Assembly: GCF_018613835.1 (NCBI RefSeq)
Contig: NZ_JAGGPM010000002.1
Coordinates: 81,131 to 145,130, forward strand
Direction of reading: 5' to 3'
DNA from: Arthrobacter sp. ISL-5
GTDB taxonomy: Bacteria > Actinomycetota > Actinomycetes > Actinomycetales > Micrococcaceae
DNA length: 64,000 nucleotides
Part shown: one piece after another, positions 55,378-63,908 of the stretch
How positions within the stretch are numbered: position 1 is the first letter of the stretch
How the letters are laid out: every line of letters begins with the position of its first letter
Notes under the pieces: model-generated
The model's database searches: none
Told to the model about the DNA's origin: nothing
What the model saw: only the letters and a program-made list of their open reading frames with translations
Made by a program: the position numbers and the translations under genes

Positions 55378-56964
55378 TCAGTCCTGGTGGATTTCGGCGT
55401 GACCGTCGACCAGCCGGTTTACCTTCCACGGGTTTGCGTCCCGCAGGGGTGCCGGAAGCAGCTCCTCAGGAAAGTTCTGGTAGGAGACAGGCCGCAGGAA
55501 CCGGTCGATCGCCAGGGTGCCGACCGAGGTGGTGCGCGAGTCGGAGGTGGCCGGGGACGGGCCGCCGTGGACCATTGCGTGACCGACCTCGACTCCGGTG
55601 GGCCATCCGTTGATGATGACCCTGCCCACCTTCCGTTCCAAGACCGGGATGAGTGCCGCGGCGGCGGCGTAGTCCTCGCCGGTCACGTGGAGGGAGGCTG
55701 TCAGCTGCCCTTCCAGCTTGCTCGTGGCGTCAATCAGGTCCTCCACGTTCTTGTACCGCACGATGAGGCTGGCTGCGCCGAAAATCTCTTCGTGCAGGAC
55801 ATGGTTGTTCGCGAAGACGTCGAGGTTAGAGCCGAAGACGGCCGGTGCGGGGGCGTTTGCAGTGGGACCTGCCTGGCCGCGGCCGATCAAATCGACGTCG
55901 GCGACCGCCCTGACGGAGTTGAAGCCTTGTTCCCAGGATGCGGCGATGTCCTGCGTGAGCATGGTCTGGCCGGCGTTTCCGCTGATGCTCCGGGCGACGG
56001 CGTCGGCGAAACGGTCACCGGCCTCGCCGACAGGGACAAACACCAGCCCCGGTGAGGTGCACAGCTGGCCCGAGCTGCCGGTGACGGAGGTGACGTATTG
56101 ACCGGCGAGGGCCTCGACGTCGCCGGTCAGGGCTCCGGGAAGGACATAGACCGGGTTGATGGAGGACATTTCGGCGTAGACCGGGATGGGTTCCAGGCGG
56201 GCCGCGGCGGTGCGCATCAAAGCGGTGCCGCCGGCCCGGGACCCGGTGAAGCCGACCGCCTTGATGGCGGGGTCGGCGACGAGCGCCTGGCCGATGCTGG
56301 AACCGGAGCCGTACACGAGGGAGAACACGCCGGGATGCAGGTCAAGGTCGCGGACGGCCTTCGCCACGGCCTGGCCCACAAGCTCCGCCGTGCCGGGATG
56401 GGCGTTGTGCGCCTTGACGATCACGGGGCAGCCCGCGGCAAGGGCCGAGGCCGTGTCACCGCCTGCGACGGAAAACGCCAGCGGGAAGTTGCTGGCACCG
56501 AAAACAGCCACCGGTCCCAGCGGGATCTGGCGCAGCCTGATGTCCGCGCGGGGGAGCGGGGCCCTGTCCGGCAATGCGGGGTCGACACGGACGCCGAGGA
56601 AATCGCCCTTCCGGACAACATCGGCGAAAAGACGCAACTGGCCGATGGTGCGGGCGCGTTCGCCACGGAGTCGTTCCACTCCCAGACCGGTTTCAGTCGA
56701 GGCCCGCACGATCAGTTCCTCGCCAATGGCCTCGATGTTCTCAGCGATGGTTTCCAGGAACCGGGCGTGGCGCTCGGGCTCCAGGGTGCTGAAAGATTCG
56801 AACGCGTCGGTGGCCGCCTCGGTTGCCGACTTGAGTTGCTCGTCATTGATCAGGGTGTAGGGCGGTTCCAGTGTTTCGTTGGTGGCCGGGTTGGTGCCGA
56901 AGGTCGAGCCATTGGGCCCGGCTACATGTGCCCCTGCGATCAGGGAGTATCCGGTAAGTGTCAT
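55378..56964 (-). CDS. Aldehyde dehydrogenase (NADP+), ketoglutarate-semialdehyde type
   Basis: A 528-residue dehydrogenase of the 2-oxoglutarate-semialdehyde/2,5-dioxovalerate subfamily, which uses the loop GSSGQLCTSPGLVFVP instead of the common GQxC. FGASNFPLAFSVAGGDTASA and GCPVIVKAHNAHPGTAELV form the cofactor pocket, and EIFGAASLIVRY the closing strand. Within the cluster it would oxidise a C5-type semialdehyde. The start at 56964 was chosen by homology; codons upstream are not conserved. Confidence 0.9.
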   Translation of the reverse strand: MTLTGYSLIAGAHVAGPNGSTFGTNPATNETLEPPYTLINDEQLKSATEAATDAFESFSTLEPERHARFLETIAENIEAIGEELIVRASTETGLGVERLRGERARTIGQLRLFADVVRKGDFLGVRVDPALPDRAPLPRADIRLRQIPLGPVAVFGASNFPLAFSVAGGDTASALAAGCPVIVKAHNAHPGTAELVGQAVAKAVRDLDLHPGVFSLVYGSGSSIGQALVADPAIKAVGFTGSRAGGTALMRTAAARLEPIPVYAEMSSINPVYVLPGALTGDVEALAGQYVTSVTGSSGQLCTSPGLVFVPVGEAGDRFADAVARSISGNAGQTMLTQDIAASWEQGFNSVRAVADVDLIGRGQAGPTANAPAPAVFGSNLDVFANNHVLHEEIFGAASLIVRYKNVEDLIDATSKLEGQLTASLHVTGEDYAAAAALIPVLERKVGRVIINGWPTGVEVGHAMVHGGPSPATSDSRTTSVGTLAIDRFLRPVSYQNFPEELLPAPLRDANPWKVNRLVDGHAEIHQD

Positions 56965-57043
56965 TGCTGCGTCTCCTGGACGTGTTGAAAGTGGGCGGCA
57001 AGCGGCGAGGCGTGGCCCGGCCGCTGCCAGTTGCGGGTTTGGT

Positions 57044-57460
57044 TCAGTTGCCGGCGCCCAGGTGCCAGATGCCAAGTGCGGAAAGAAGTTCCCGGGGGTC
57101 CCAAACGACCCACTCCTCGGCGATCTTCCCGTCATCGAAGCGCAGGAAGGAGGCTCCGGTGACCGTGACGCTGCGGCCGGTGGCGGGCACGTCCATGAAG
57201 CTGCCCTGGTGGGTGCCGTGCGTCTGCCAATGGATCGCGGCGGTTTTACCGTCCTCGACGATGTGCAGGATTTCGGTGGTGGTATCCGGGAAGGCCTCAT
57301 GGGTGGCCTCGATGGTTTTCCGCAGCTGGGTGTAGTCTTCGCTGCCGGACTTGGAGTGGCGGACGTAGCCGGGTGCGAGCAGTGCTTCGAACGCGGACAG
57401 GTCCCCGTCCCCCCATGCCCCGTTCCACGCATTGAGGATTGTTTCCCTTGTGGTGCTCAT
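57044..57460 (-). CDS. NTF2-like (SnoaL-type) protein
   Basis: A 138-residue cone-fold protein (AWGDGDLSAFEALLAPGYVR, ATHEAFPDTTTEILHIVEDG, THQGSFMDVPATGRSVTVTG). It is close to SnoaL-like ester cyclases, with the histidine and aspartate in conserved places, and may act as an isomerase or hydrolase on a ring-opening product. Its start overlaps the stop of the flavin reductase gene by four bases. Confidence 0.87.
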   Translation of the reverse strand: MSTTRETILNAWNGAWGDGDLSAFEALLAPGYVRHSKSGSEDYTQLRKTIEATHEAFPDTTTEILHIVEDGKTAAIHWQTHGTHQGSFMDVPATGRSVTVTGASFLRFDDGKIAEEWVVWDPRELLSALGIWHLGAGN

Positions 57461-58008
57461 GATGCGCTCCTTACTTCTTCCGGGACCGGAATCACGATGG
57501 GCTGGTACTGGCCGAACTTGCCGCCCCGGAACAGCAGGGCGTCGCCGCTGCCTTCTTCCATGTTGATCACTGCTCCGACCACCATGTAGTGATCGCCGAC
57601 CACGACCTCTGCGGTGACGACGCAGTCGATGTAGGCGGTCGCACCGTCCAGGTGGGGAGTGCCGAGGGGGCCTGAAGTGTAAGGAAGGTCCTCGAACTTC
57701 CGCGGTCCCTTGCGGGAAAGCGAGCGGCAGATGGTGATCTGATCGTCCGAGAGGATGTTCGCGGTGAAGTTCTGGAGTTTGCGCAGCTTCGGCCAGGTCG
57801 AGGAGGATTTGTCGACGCAGAACATGACCAGCGGCGGTTCCAGCGACAGTGACTGGAAGGTGCCGACCACCAAGCCGAGTTTTTCGTCGTCGTCGTTGAT
57901 GCCCGTGATGGCGACGACGCCGGTGGGAAGCTTTCCGAGGACCTGGCGGTAGTAGGCGGGAGTGATGTCCGTTGGGGGTGTTGAGGCTGTGGCTGGGGTG
58001 ATATCCAT
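57457..58008 (-). CDS. Flavin reductase family protein
   Basis: A 183-residue FMN-binding split-barrel reductase: YYRQVLGKLPTGVVAITGIN, GTFQSLSLEPPLVMFCVDKS, SSTWPKLRKLQNFTANILSD and VVGDHYMVVGAVINMEEGSG. Such proteins feed reduced flavin to two-component monooxygenases, here most likely the LLM enzyme at 59888. It is intact, unlike the second flavin reductase just upstream. Confidence 0.92.
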   Translation of the reverse strand: MDITPATASTPPTDITPAYYRQVLGKLPTGVVAITGINDDDEKLGLVVGTFQSLSLEPPLVMFCVDKSSSTWPKLRKLQNFTANILSDDQITICRSLSRKGPRKFEDLPYTSGPLGTPHLDGATAYIDCVVTAEVVVGDHYMVVGAVINMEEGSGDALLFRGGKFGQYQPIVIPVPEEVRSAS

Positions 58009-58030
58009 GTCAATCTTCCTTGATCGATTC

Positions 58031-58555
58031 CTAGAGGGACGGCGTGGCGCCGCGCTCGGTGAAGCCTCCAAAACGGCCACCGTGGAAGATGAGGGGGTTG
58101 CCCTCACCGGGAGTCATCTCCAGGACACTGGCGATGACGATCATGTGGTCCCCTGCGACTATCTGCTGCTCGATCCGGCAGTCGAACCAGGCCAGCGAGC
58201 CCTGAATATGCGGGGTACCCCAGGGGGACTCCGACCAGTTCACCGTGCTGAGCTAGTCAGAGCCTTTGGCCGAGAGTGCGCGGCTGACCTGCTGCTGGCC
58301 TTCTGCGAGCAGGCTGACGCTGAAGCGCTCGGACTCTGCGATCTCCGGCCAGCTGGTGGACGCGTGCGTGACGCTGAATGTCACCAGGGCCGGCTCCATG
58401 GACAGCGAGGCGAACGTTCCCACGATCATGGCGTTGTGGATGCCGGTGACCGGGTTGCTGGAGCAGATCGCAGCGACGCCGGTGGGCAGGTGCCGCATGA
58501 CTGCACGGTAGTGCTCCGGGGCGATCGGTCGGGCTTCGAGGGCGGGGGCGCTCAT
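58031..58555 (-). pseudogene. Second flavin reductase, interrupted by an in-frame amber codon
   Basis: Residues 1-100 (HYRAVMRHLPTGVAAICSSN, VGTFASLSMEPALVTFSVTH, FSVSLLAEGQQQVSRALSAK) are the first part of a flavin reductase. TAG at 58255-58253 follows GSD. In the same frame the protein resumes as LSTVNWSESPWGTPHIQGS, with DCRIEQQIVAGDHMIVIASV, to a normal end at 58031. One substitution, probably AAG to TAG, explains it. The start overlaps the amine-oxidase gene (ATGA). Confidence 0.85.
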
Positions 58556-59853
58556 GGCTGTTCCTGGAGCTCTGCGTGGATGTTGCGGCCGGCGCGCAGG
58601 CCGCTTTCGATGGCGCCGTCGAAGAATCCGGCCCAGATGTTGGCGATGTCGCTGCTGGCGAAATGCAGTGCGCCTTCGCTGGCCTGCTGTTCCCGGTGGT
58701 ACTTGGTGAGCTGGCCGGGACGCTGGATCTGCCAGGTCTCCTCGGCGTAGGGGTCGGACATCCAGTGGTGGCCGGCGACCTCGAGGACTTCAAGGTCGTC
58801 GCGCCACACCTTGATGGCTTCCTGGACCTGCTCGATGTCGGTGACGTCGATGCGGGTCGCATCGGCACCGAAGCCGACCAGCACGGCGTCGTCCGCTCCG
58901 ACGAATTCCGTGCGGATCACGGACAGCGGCTTGTCCTGGGCGGAGTAGGCGAAGAACGGCTTGATGGGTCCCTTGACGCGGATCCATGCCTTGACGCCCT
59001 GGGAGGCGGTCTTTTCCCGGCTGACGGCGAGCTTGCCGTCAGACAGGGCGGGCTGGACATCGAGCTTGTGCAGGATGTTCTGCGGCAGGGTGATGACGAC
59101 CTTCTTGGCGTGGATTTCCTGGCCGTCGCCGTAGGTGATGGTGGCTCCCCCGCTGTTGTGGCGGACGGCGGTCACCGGGGCGTCGAGGCGGATCTCAGCG
59201 TTGGCGTCCTCGGCGATCGCCTTAGGCAGCGTGTCATTGCCGTTCTTCAGACGGAAGATCGCCGAGGCCTCGTGCATCAGGTGCCAATGGCCGGATGACG
59301 CGGCGGTCCAGCGCAGGGCGTTGAGATAAGCGCACTGGTCCAGGCGAGCGTTGAAGTGGCCCACCCAGGCTGCCTCGTTCGCGTTCCGCTCGTCCTCGGA
59401 GAGGTCCAGCTTGTCCAGCATTTCCTGCAGGTTGTACTGGTCGACCTCGGCCAGGTTCTCCACCGTCAGCGGTGCATCCGGTCGGGGGAGCCACTTCATG
59501 GTGTCTTCCAACAGCCGGGTCATGCCGGGATCGATCAGCGCCATGAAGTCGTCCAGGTTGCCCCGGCGGACCTCGTTGCCGGCGAGCCAGAACGTCTCCT
59601 CCGAGCGCGGGCCGCGGGAGACCTCGAGGCCGTAGCGGGTGACCTCGGCCCAGACATGAGGCTGAGTCCAGTGAAGCCAGTTGCCGCCGATCTCCAGGTT
59701 CTGGCCCAAGCGGCGATCGGTCCACAAGCGGCCGCCAAGACGGTCGCGGGCTTCCAGGACAACCACGTTGTGGCCGCGGTTGCCGAGCTCACGGGCGGTG
59801 ATGAGGCCGGCAACGCCGGCGCCGATGACGACTACGTCTGTCTGTTCAGTCAT
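58552..59853 (-). CDS. FAD-dependent flavin amine-oxidase-like protein
   Basis: A 433-residue FAD enzyme of the monoamine-oxidase superfamily. The dinucleotide motif is VVIGAGVAGLITARELGNRG, followed by VVLEARDRLGGRLWTDRRLG; the C-terminal FAD contact is FASSDIANIWAGFFDGAIES. The superfamily includes amine oxidases and hydroxynicotine oxidase; a substrate with a C-N bond is likely but not certain. It lies between the LLM monooxygenase and the flavin reductase genes. Confidence 0.9.
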   Translation of the reverse strand: MTEQTDVVVIGAGVAGLITARELGNRGHNVVVLEARDRLGGRLWTDRRLGQNLEIGGNWLHWTQPHVWAEVTRYGLEVSRGPRSEETFWLAGNEVRRGNLDDFMALIDPGMTRLLEDTMKWLPRPDAPLTVENLAEVDQYNLQEMLDKLDLSEDERNANEAAWVGHFNARLDQCAYLNALRWTAASSGHWHLMHEASAIFRLKNGNDTLPKAIAEDANAEIRLDAPVTAVRHNSGGATITYGDGQEIHAKKVVITLPQNILHKLDVQPALSDGKLAVSREKTASQGVKAWIRVKGPIKPFFAYSAQDKPLSVIRTEFVGADDAVLVGFGADATRIDVTDIEQVQEAIKVWRDDLEVLEVAGHHWMSDPYAEETWQIQRPGQLTKYHREQQASEGALHFASSDIANIWAGFFDGAIESGLRAGRNIHAELQEQP

Positions 59854-59887
59854 GGGTATCTCCGTTGAATTCTTGGTTGGCCGGCGG

Positions 59888-61288
59888 TCAGCGGGTGGCT
59901 TCGCTGAGGTGCTTGGCGCGGTGTTCCGTGGCGGGGTGGGAGTCCAGCGTGTACTTGTGGCCCGGGAAGAGCTTTTCGCGCAGCGTTACCGGTTCCTGGC
60001 CCTCGGCGCGTGCAGGGGCAACAATCCCCTGGGCGCGCAGCTCGGGCAGGGCCAGTTCGATGAACTCTTCCCAGCCGCCCGGCTTGGTCGTGTAGCTGAG
60101 GTTGATTCCGTCGACGTCGGCCTCGTCGCGCCAGCGGCGCAGTTCTGTGGCGACCGTTTCGGGGGAGCCGATGATGGTGGACCCGCTGCCGCCAACGGCA
60201 AGGAATTCCGCGATCTGGCGCGGGGTCCAGTCCCGGTCCGGGTCCGCTTTGGAGAACATGTCCACCATCGACTGCCCCGCCTTCGTTCCGACAGACCTCA
60301 AGGGAACGTCCAGGTCGTATTCCGACATGTCGATGCCGGTCCAGCCGCTGAACCGCGCGAGGCATCCTTCGACCGGCGCGTTCTCCACGGCCCTCCGGTA
60401 CTTGGCCTGTGCCTCTTCGTCGGTGGGGGCGACCACCACGGTGAGCAGGATGACCACCTTGACGTCCCGTGGGTCGCGGCCGGCGTCCGCCACGGACTGG
60501 CGGACCTTGGCAACGGTGCGCTTGGCCCCCTCCACGGAGGTGCTCTGGATGAAGACGGCTTCGGCATGCTTGCCGCCGAATTCCATGCCCCTGGAGGACG
60601 AGCCCGCCTGGAACAGCACGGGCGTGCGCTGGGGGGAAGGCTCGCACAGGTGGAAGCCGGGCACGGTGAAGTGCTGGCCGGCATGGTTGATCGGGTGCAC
60701 CTTGGTGGGGTCCACATAGGTTGCCGACTCGGCGTCCCGGACGACGGCGTCCTCTTCGAAGGAGCCTTCCCAGAGCTTGTAGACGACCTCCATGTACTCA
60801 TCGGCCAGGTCATACCGCTCAGCGGGGCTCAGCTGCTGCTGCTTGCCGAGGTTGCGGGCGGCGGCTTCTGAATATGAGGTCACGATGTTCCAGCCGACCC
60901 GGCCGGCGGTGAGGTGGTCCAGCGTGCTGAAGCGGCGCGCCAGCATGTAGGGCGGCTCGTACGTCGCCGAGCACGTCACGCCGAAGGTCAGGTGCTTGGT
61001 TACGGCCGCCATGCCGCTGATCAGCAGGGTCGGGTCGTTGATCGGAAACTGGGCTGCGTCCCGCAGGGCTTCGTCGCCCTTGCCTTCGTACACATCGTGG
61101 TAACCGAGGTTGTCGGCGAAGAAGATCCCGTCAAAACCGGCATTCTCCAGCATTTGCGCAACACCAGTCCAGTAGTGCAGGTCGGTGTAGCGGGAGCCCT
61201 GGTCGCCCTCGGCGCGCCATGACCCGGATGTGAGGTGGGACGGGGCGAAGACGTCGAAGGCGAAAAGGCTCAGAGGTTCATTTTTCAT
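59888..61288 (-). CDS. LLM class flavin-dependent monooxygenase (NtaA/SnaA/DszA family)
   Basis: A 466-residue monooxygenase of the two-component FMNH2-dependent group. LHYWTGVAQMLENAGFDGIF, the HLTFGVTCSATYEPPYMLAR stretch, FSTLDHLTAGRVGWNIVTSY and PVLFQAGSSSRGMEFGGKHA are diagnostic. Relatives oxidise nitrilotriacetate, dibenzothiophene sulfone or cleave N-heterocycles. It is the first gene of the minus-strand cluster and probably carries out the opening step with reduced flavin from the reductase. ATG at 61288 has GGAAG upstream. Confidence 0.93.
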   Translation of the reverse strand: MKNEPLSLFAFDVFAPSHLTSGSWRAEGDQGSRYTDLHYWTGVAQMLENAGFDGIFFADNLGYHDVYEGKGDEALRDAAQFPINDPTLLISGMAAVTKHLTFGVTCSATYEPPYMLARRFSTLDHLTAGRVGWNIVTSYSEAAARNLGKQQQLSPAERYDLADEYMEVVYKLWEGSFEEDAVVRDAESATYVDPTKVHPINHAGQHFTVPGFHLCEPSPQRTPVLFQAGSSSRGMEFGGKHAEAVFIQSTSVEGAKRTVAKVRQSVADAGRDPRDVKVVILLTVVVAPTDEEAQAKYRRAVENAPVEGCLARFSGWTGIDMSEYDLDVPLRSVGTKAGQSMVDMFSKADPDRDWTPRQIAEFLAVGGSGSTIIGSPETVATELRRWRDEADVDGINLSYTTKPGGWEEFIELALPELRAQGIVAPARAEGQEPVTLREKLFPGHKYTLDSHPATEHRAKHLSEATR

Positions 61289-61338
61289 GGCAGCGGTGCT
61301 TCCTTGGACTCGTGCCGGACAGAGCGACAACTTCGTTG

Positions 61339-61396
61339 GAACGTTCATTTTTTGAACACTGCGTTCAATTTAGATTGTAATCCAGCTCACTGTCAA
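61339..61396 (-). promoter_or_regulatory. Promoter and operator of the minus-strand catabolic operon
   Basis: On the minus strand TTGACA (61396-61391), 18 bases, TAAATT. The perfect inverted repeat TTGAAC, ACTGC, GTTCAA at 61352-61368 overlaps the -10/start region, and the 8-bp palindrome GAACGTTC at 61339-61346 follows. A repressor site is inferred. Confidence 0.65.
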
Positions 61397-61433
61397 GAGG
61401 TGCGCCGGCCGTGCCGAAATATGCGGACGGGTA

Positions 61434-61493
61434 TTGACACCGCATGTGGCGCATGCCATATTTTTGATCACCACGTTCGATAGGTGAACGTTC
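61434..61493 (+). promoter_or_regulatory. Promoter and operator of the plus-strand catabolic genes
   Basis: TTGACA (61434-61439), 17 bases, CATATT (61457-61462), then the inverted repeat ACGTTC, seven bases, GAACGT at 61473-61491. GAACGTTC at 61486-61493 repeats the palindrome of the opposite promoter. Confidence 0.65.
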
Positions 61494-61586
61494 TCCCCGG
61501 CCCCATCGGGTGCCGCATATTCCCCCGCCGTGCACTCAGGGCCGGCATTCATCAGTTCGCTAAGCACGAGAACAAGGAAGTCCATC

Positions 61587-62945
61587 GTGAATTCATCCGT
61601 TAAACCGGTCTCCGGACCATCGCTCCAGTCGCCTGTGGGACATGACCCGCGAAAGAGGCGGTTCCTGTACAGGCTCAGCGCGATCATCGCCGGCGGCATG
61701 TTCATCGACGGCTTCATCCTTGGGGGGATTGGTCTGGTCATGCCGGCTTTGACCGCTGATTTGGAGCTGTCCTTTGTGTGGCAGGGGCTGATTGGCGCCT
61801 CTGCCCTGATCGGCATTTTCTTTGGCGGACCGATCGGTGGCTACATGGCCGACAAGATCGGCCGCAAGCCGATGTTCATCGTGGACCTGGCCATCTTCCT
61901 GGTCGGCTCAGCAGCGCAGTTCTTCGTCGCAGAGGCGTGGCAGCTGTTTGTGATCCGGCTCGTGATGGGCATGGCCATCGGTGCGGACTACGCCATCGGA
62001 TGGCCTCTGCTGGCCGAATTCTCCCCGGCCAAACTTCGGGGCAAGCTCCTGGCATTCCAGGAGGTCGCGTGGTACATCGGCTACCTCGGCTCCTACGCAC
62101 TGGGGTACTGGATGGCCTCGGCACTTAGCGCTGACTGGCGCGTCATCCTGGGCATGAGCACGGTTCCTTCCCTTATCGTCTTCCTGCTCCGGCTCGGCAC
62201 ACCCGAGTCTCCGAGATGGCTGATGAGCAAGGGACGCATCGAGGAAGGCCTTGCCATTGCCAAGGAGTACATGGAGGAGTCCGATGTCCTGGAAATGACC
62301 AACGAAAAGCGCGGGAAAACCAGCTTCCGCAAGCTGTTTTCCCCCCAGTACCGCAACTCCACGATCTTCGTCTGCATGTTCTGGGTCTGCAACGTCACCC
62401 CGTACTTCGCCATCGCCACCTTCGCCCCGATCGTGCTCGAAAGCCTGGGCGTCGAAGACGGCCTGAGCGGCGCGCTGTTGCTCAACGGCGTTGTTGTGGC
62501 CGGCTCCCTGGCTGCCATGTTCCTTATCGAACGGGTCGGACGCCGCAAGCTGTCCATCCCGCCGATGTGGATCGCTGCCGTCTCGCTGGTGGTCATCGGC
62601 CTGTTTTCGCATGTCTCGCCGATCGTCATCCTCGTCTGCTTCATCACCTTCTCCTTCTTCAACGCCATCTCCACCGCACTGACCGGCGTGTACCCCGGCG
62701 AGGTCTTCCCCACAGAAATCCGCGGGGCTGGCGTCGGCTTCGGCACCGCAGTCTCCCGCATCGGTGCTGCCGCAGGAACGTTCCTCCTGCCAATGTCGGT
62801 CTCAGGCCTGGGGATCGGCTTCACCATGGTCATGGCTGCCGGAATTTGCGTTCTGGGCGCCGTCATCTCCCAGTACCTGGCACCTGAAACCATGGGCATG
62901 AGCCTGGGCGAAGCATCCGCGCCGAGCAAGGCGGCAGTGAAGTAG
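61587..62945 (+). CDS. MFS transporter, sugar-porter/metabolite:H+ symporter type
   Basis: A 452-residue transporter with twelve predicted helices. GGPIGGYMADKIGRKP after helix 2 and PESPRWLMSKGR in the central loop are the family signatures; ERVGRRKLS matches the second-half repeat. The GTG start at 61587 follows AAGGAAG. Divergent from the LLM monooxygenase operon and sharing its control region, it probably imports the compound that operon degrades. Confidence 0.9.
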   Translation: MNSSVKPVSGPSLQSPVGHDPRKRRFLYRLSAIIAGGMFIDGFILGGIGLVMPALTADLELSFVWQGLIGASALIGIFFGGPIGGYMADKIGRKPMFIVDLAIFLVGSAAQFFVAEAWQLFVIRLVMGMAIGADYAIGWPLLAEFSPAKLRGKLLAFQEVAWYIGYLGSYALGYWMASALSADWRVILGMSTVPSLIVFLLRLGTPESPRWLMSKGRIEEGLAIAKEYMEESDVLEMTNEKRGKTSFRKLFSPQYRNSTIFVCMFWVCNVTPYFAIATFAPIVLESLGVEDGLSGALLLNGVVVAGSLAAMFLIERVGRRKLSIPPMWIAAVSLVVIGLFSHVSPIVILVCFITFSFFNAISTALTGVYPGEVFPTEIRGAGVGFGTAVSRIGAAAGTFLLPMSVSGLGIGFTMVMAAGICVLGAVISQYLAPETMGMSLGEASAPSKAAVK

Positions 62946-62973
62946 CGCCGCGGCTGCTCCCCGGTTTACGTGA

Positions 62974-63021
62974 ACGGAAGGGTGCCCTGTCCGGGCTTAC
63001 GCCGGCAGGGTGCCCTTCCGT
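62974..63021 (+). terminator. Long interrupted hairpin between transporter and aldolase genes
   Basis: ACGGAAGGG pairs with CCCTTCCGT, then a two-base mismatch, then CCCTG with CAGGG around a 16-base loop. It may end part of the transcripts after the transporter gene or protect the aldolase message. Confidence 0.6.
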
Positions 63022-63073
63022 GCGAATCGCATAACGGGTCCCAAACAACTTTGGCAACAAGGAGAACGAAGAA

Positions 63074-63880
63074 ATGAAGATTTACGGTGAAAGTGAACGG
63101 GATAGCGGCCTGCCGACACCGCGTCTGATCCTCAACGACGGCAAGACCCATCCCGGTGCATGGATCAGCTTCCGCGATCCAGCCGTCGTGGACACTCTGG
63201 CGGCTGAGGGCTTCGACTGGATTTGCGTCGATGGCCAGCATGGCGGCCCGGAAACCCACGAAATGCAGGCGCTGATCGAAGCCGCGCACCTGTTTTCCGT
63301 ACCGTCCATGGTCCGAGTTCCCAGCCACGACATGGGGACTGTTGGGCGTGTCCTCGACGCGGGAGCCGGAGGCATCATCTTCCCGACCGTGGAGGACGCG
63401 GCATCGGCAGCCTCACTCATCGCCGCCTGCCGCTTTCCCCCGCGCGGGAAGCGAAGCTATGGTCCGACCCGTCGCAGCCCCCGGTACCCTCACCCGGTCC
63501 CCGGCCACCCGGAGGAGGACACGTTGTGCATCCTGATGATTGAAACAGCCGACGGCGTGGCCAACCTGGACGAGATCCTCGCCACGGGACCGGATGGCAT
63601 TTTTGTAGGACCCTATGACCTGTCCCTGAGCCTGGGAATGACACTGGAGGAGCTGACCGGCGAGGGACCGCACGGGATCCTGGCTGACATAGCACGCCGG
63701 TGCCTCGCGGCCGGAGTCGTCCCGGGTATCTACACGGGAGAGCTCGATCTGTCCGAAAAGATGGTCGCGCTCGGTTTCCGATTCATGCCCATCGCCTCGG
63801 ACACCGGCCTGCTGGCGGTAGCCGCCCGCAATGCCGTTTCCGGATCCGAACGGCTGGGACTGCCGACAGCCGTGAGCTAG
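63074..63880 (+). CDS. HpcH/HpaI aldolase family protein
   Basis: A 268-residue class II aldolase. FDWICVDGQHGG holds the catalytic Asp/His region, VRVPSHDMGTVGRVLDAGAG the arginine, and LMIETADGVANLDEILATG with FVGPYDLSLSLGM the metal-binding Glu and Asp. These enzymes split 4-hydroxy-2-oxo acids to pyruvate and an aldehyde, the step after a 2-oxopentenoate hydratase such as the one at 54486. AAGGAGAA precedes the ATG. Confidence 0.92.
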   Translation: MKIYGESERDSGLPTPRLILNDGKTHPGAWISFRDPAVVDTLAAEGFDWICVDGQHGGPETHEMQALIEAAHLFSVPSMVRVPSHDMGTVGRVLDAGAGGIIFPTVEDAASAASLIAACRFPPRGKRSYGPTRRSPRYPHPVPGHPEEDTLCILMIETADGVANLDEILATGPDGIFVGPYDLSLSLGMTLEELTGEGPHGILADIARRCLAAGVVPGIYTGELDLSEKMVALGFRFMPIASDTGLLAVAARNAVSGSERLGLPTAVS

Positions 63881-63908
63881 TGGTCATGTTCGTTAGTTCG
63901 TCGGGGGT

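Noticed and set aside
42726..58555. Recoding of TAG as a sense codon (pyrrolysine-like system)
   Set aside because: Only two genes have in-frame TAG, one has an intact paralogue next door, several intact genes use TAG as their real stop, and no pyl genes are visible.
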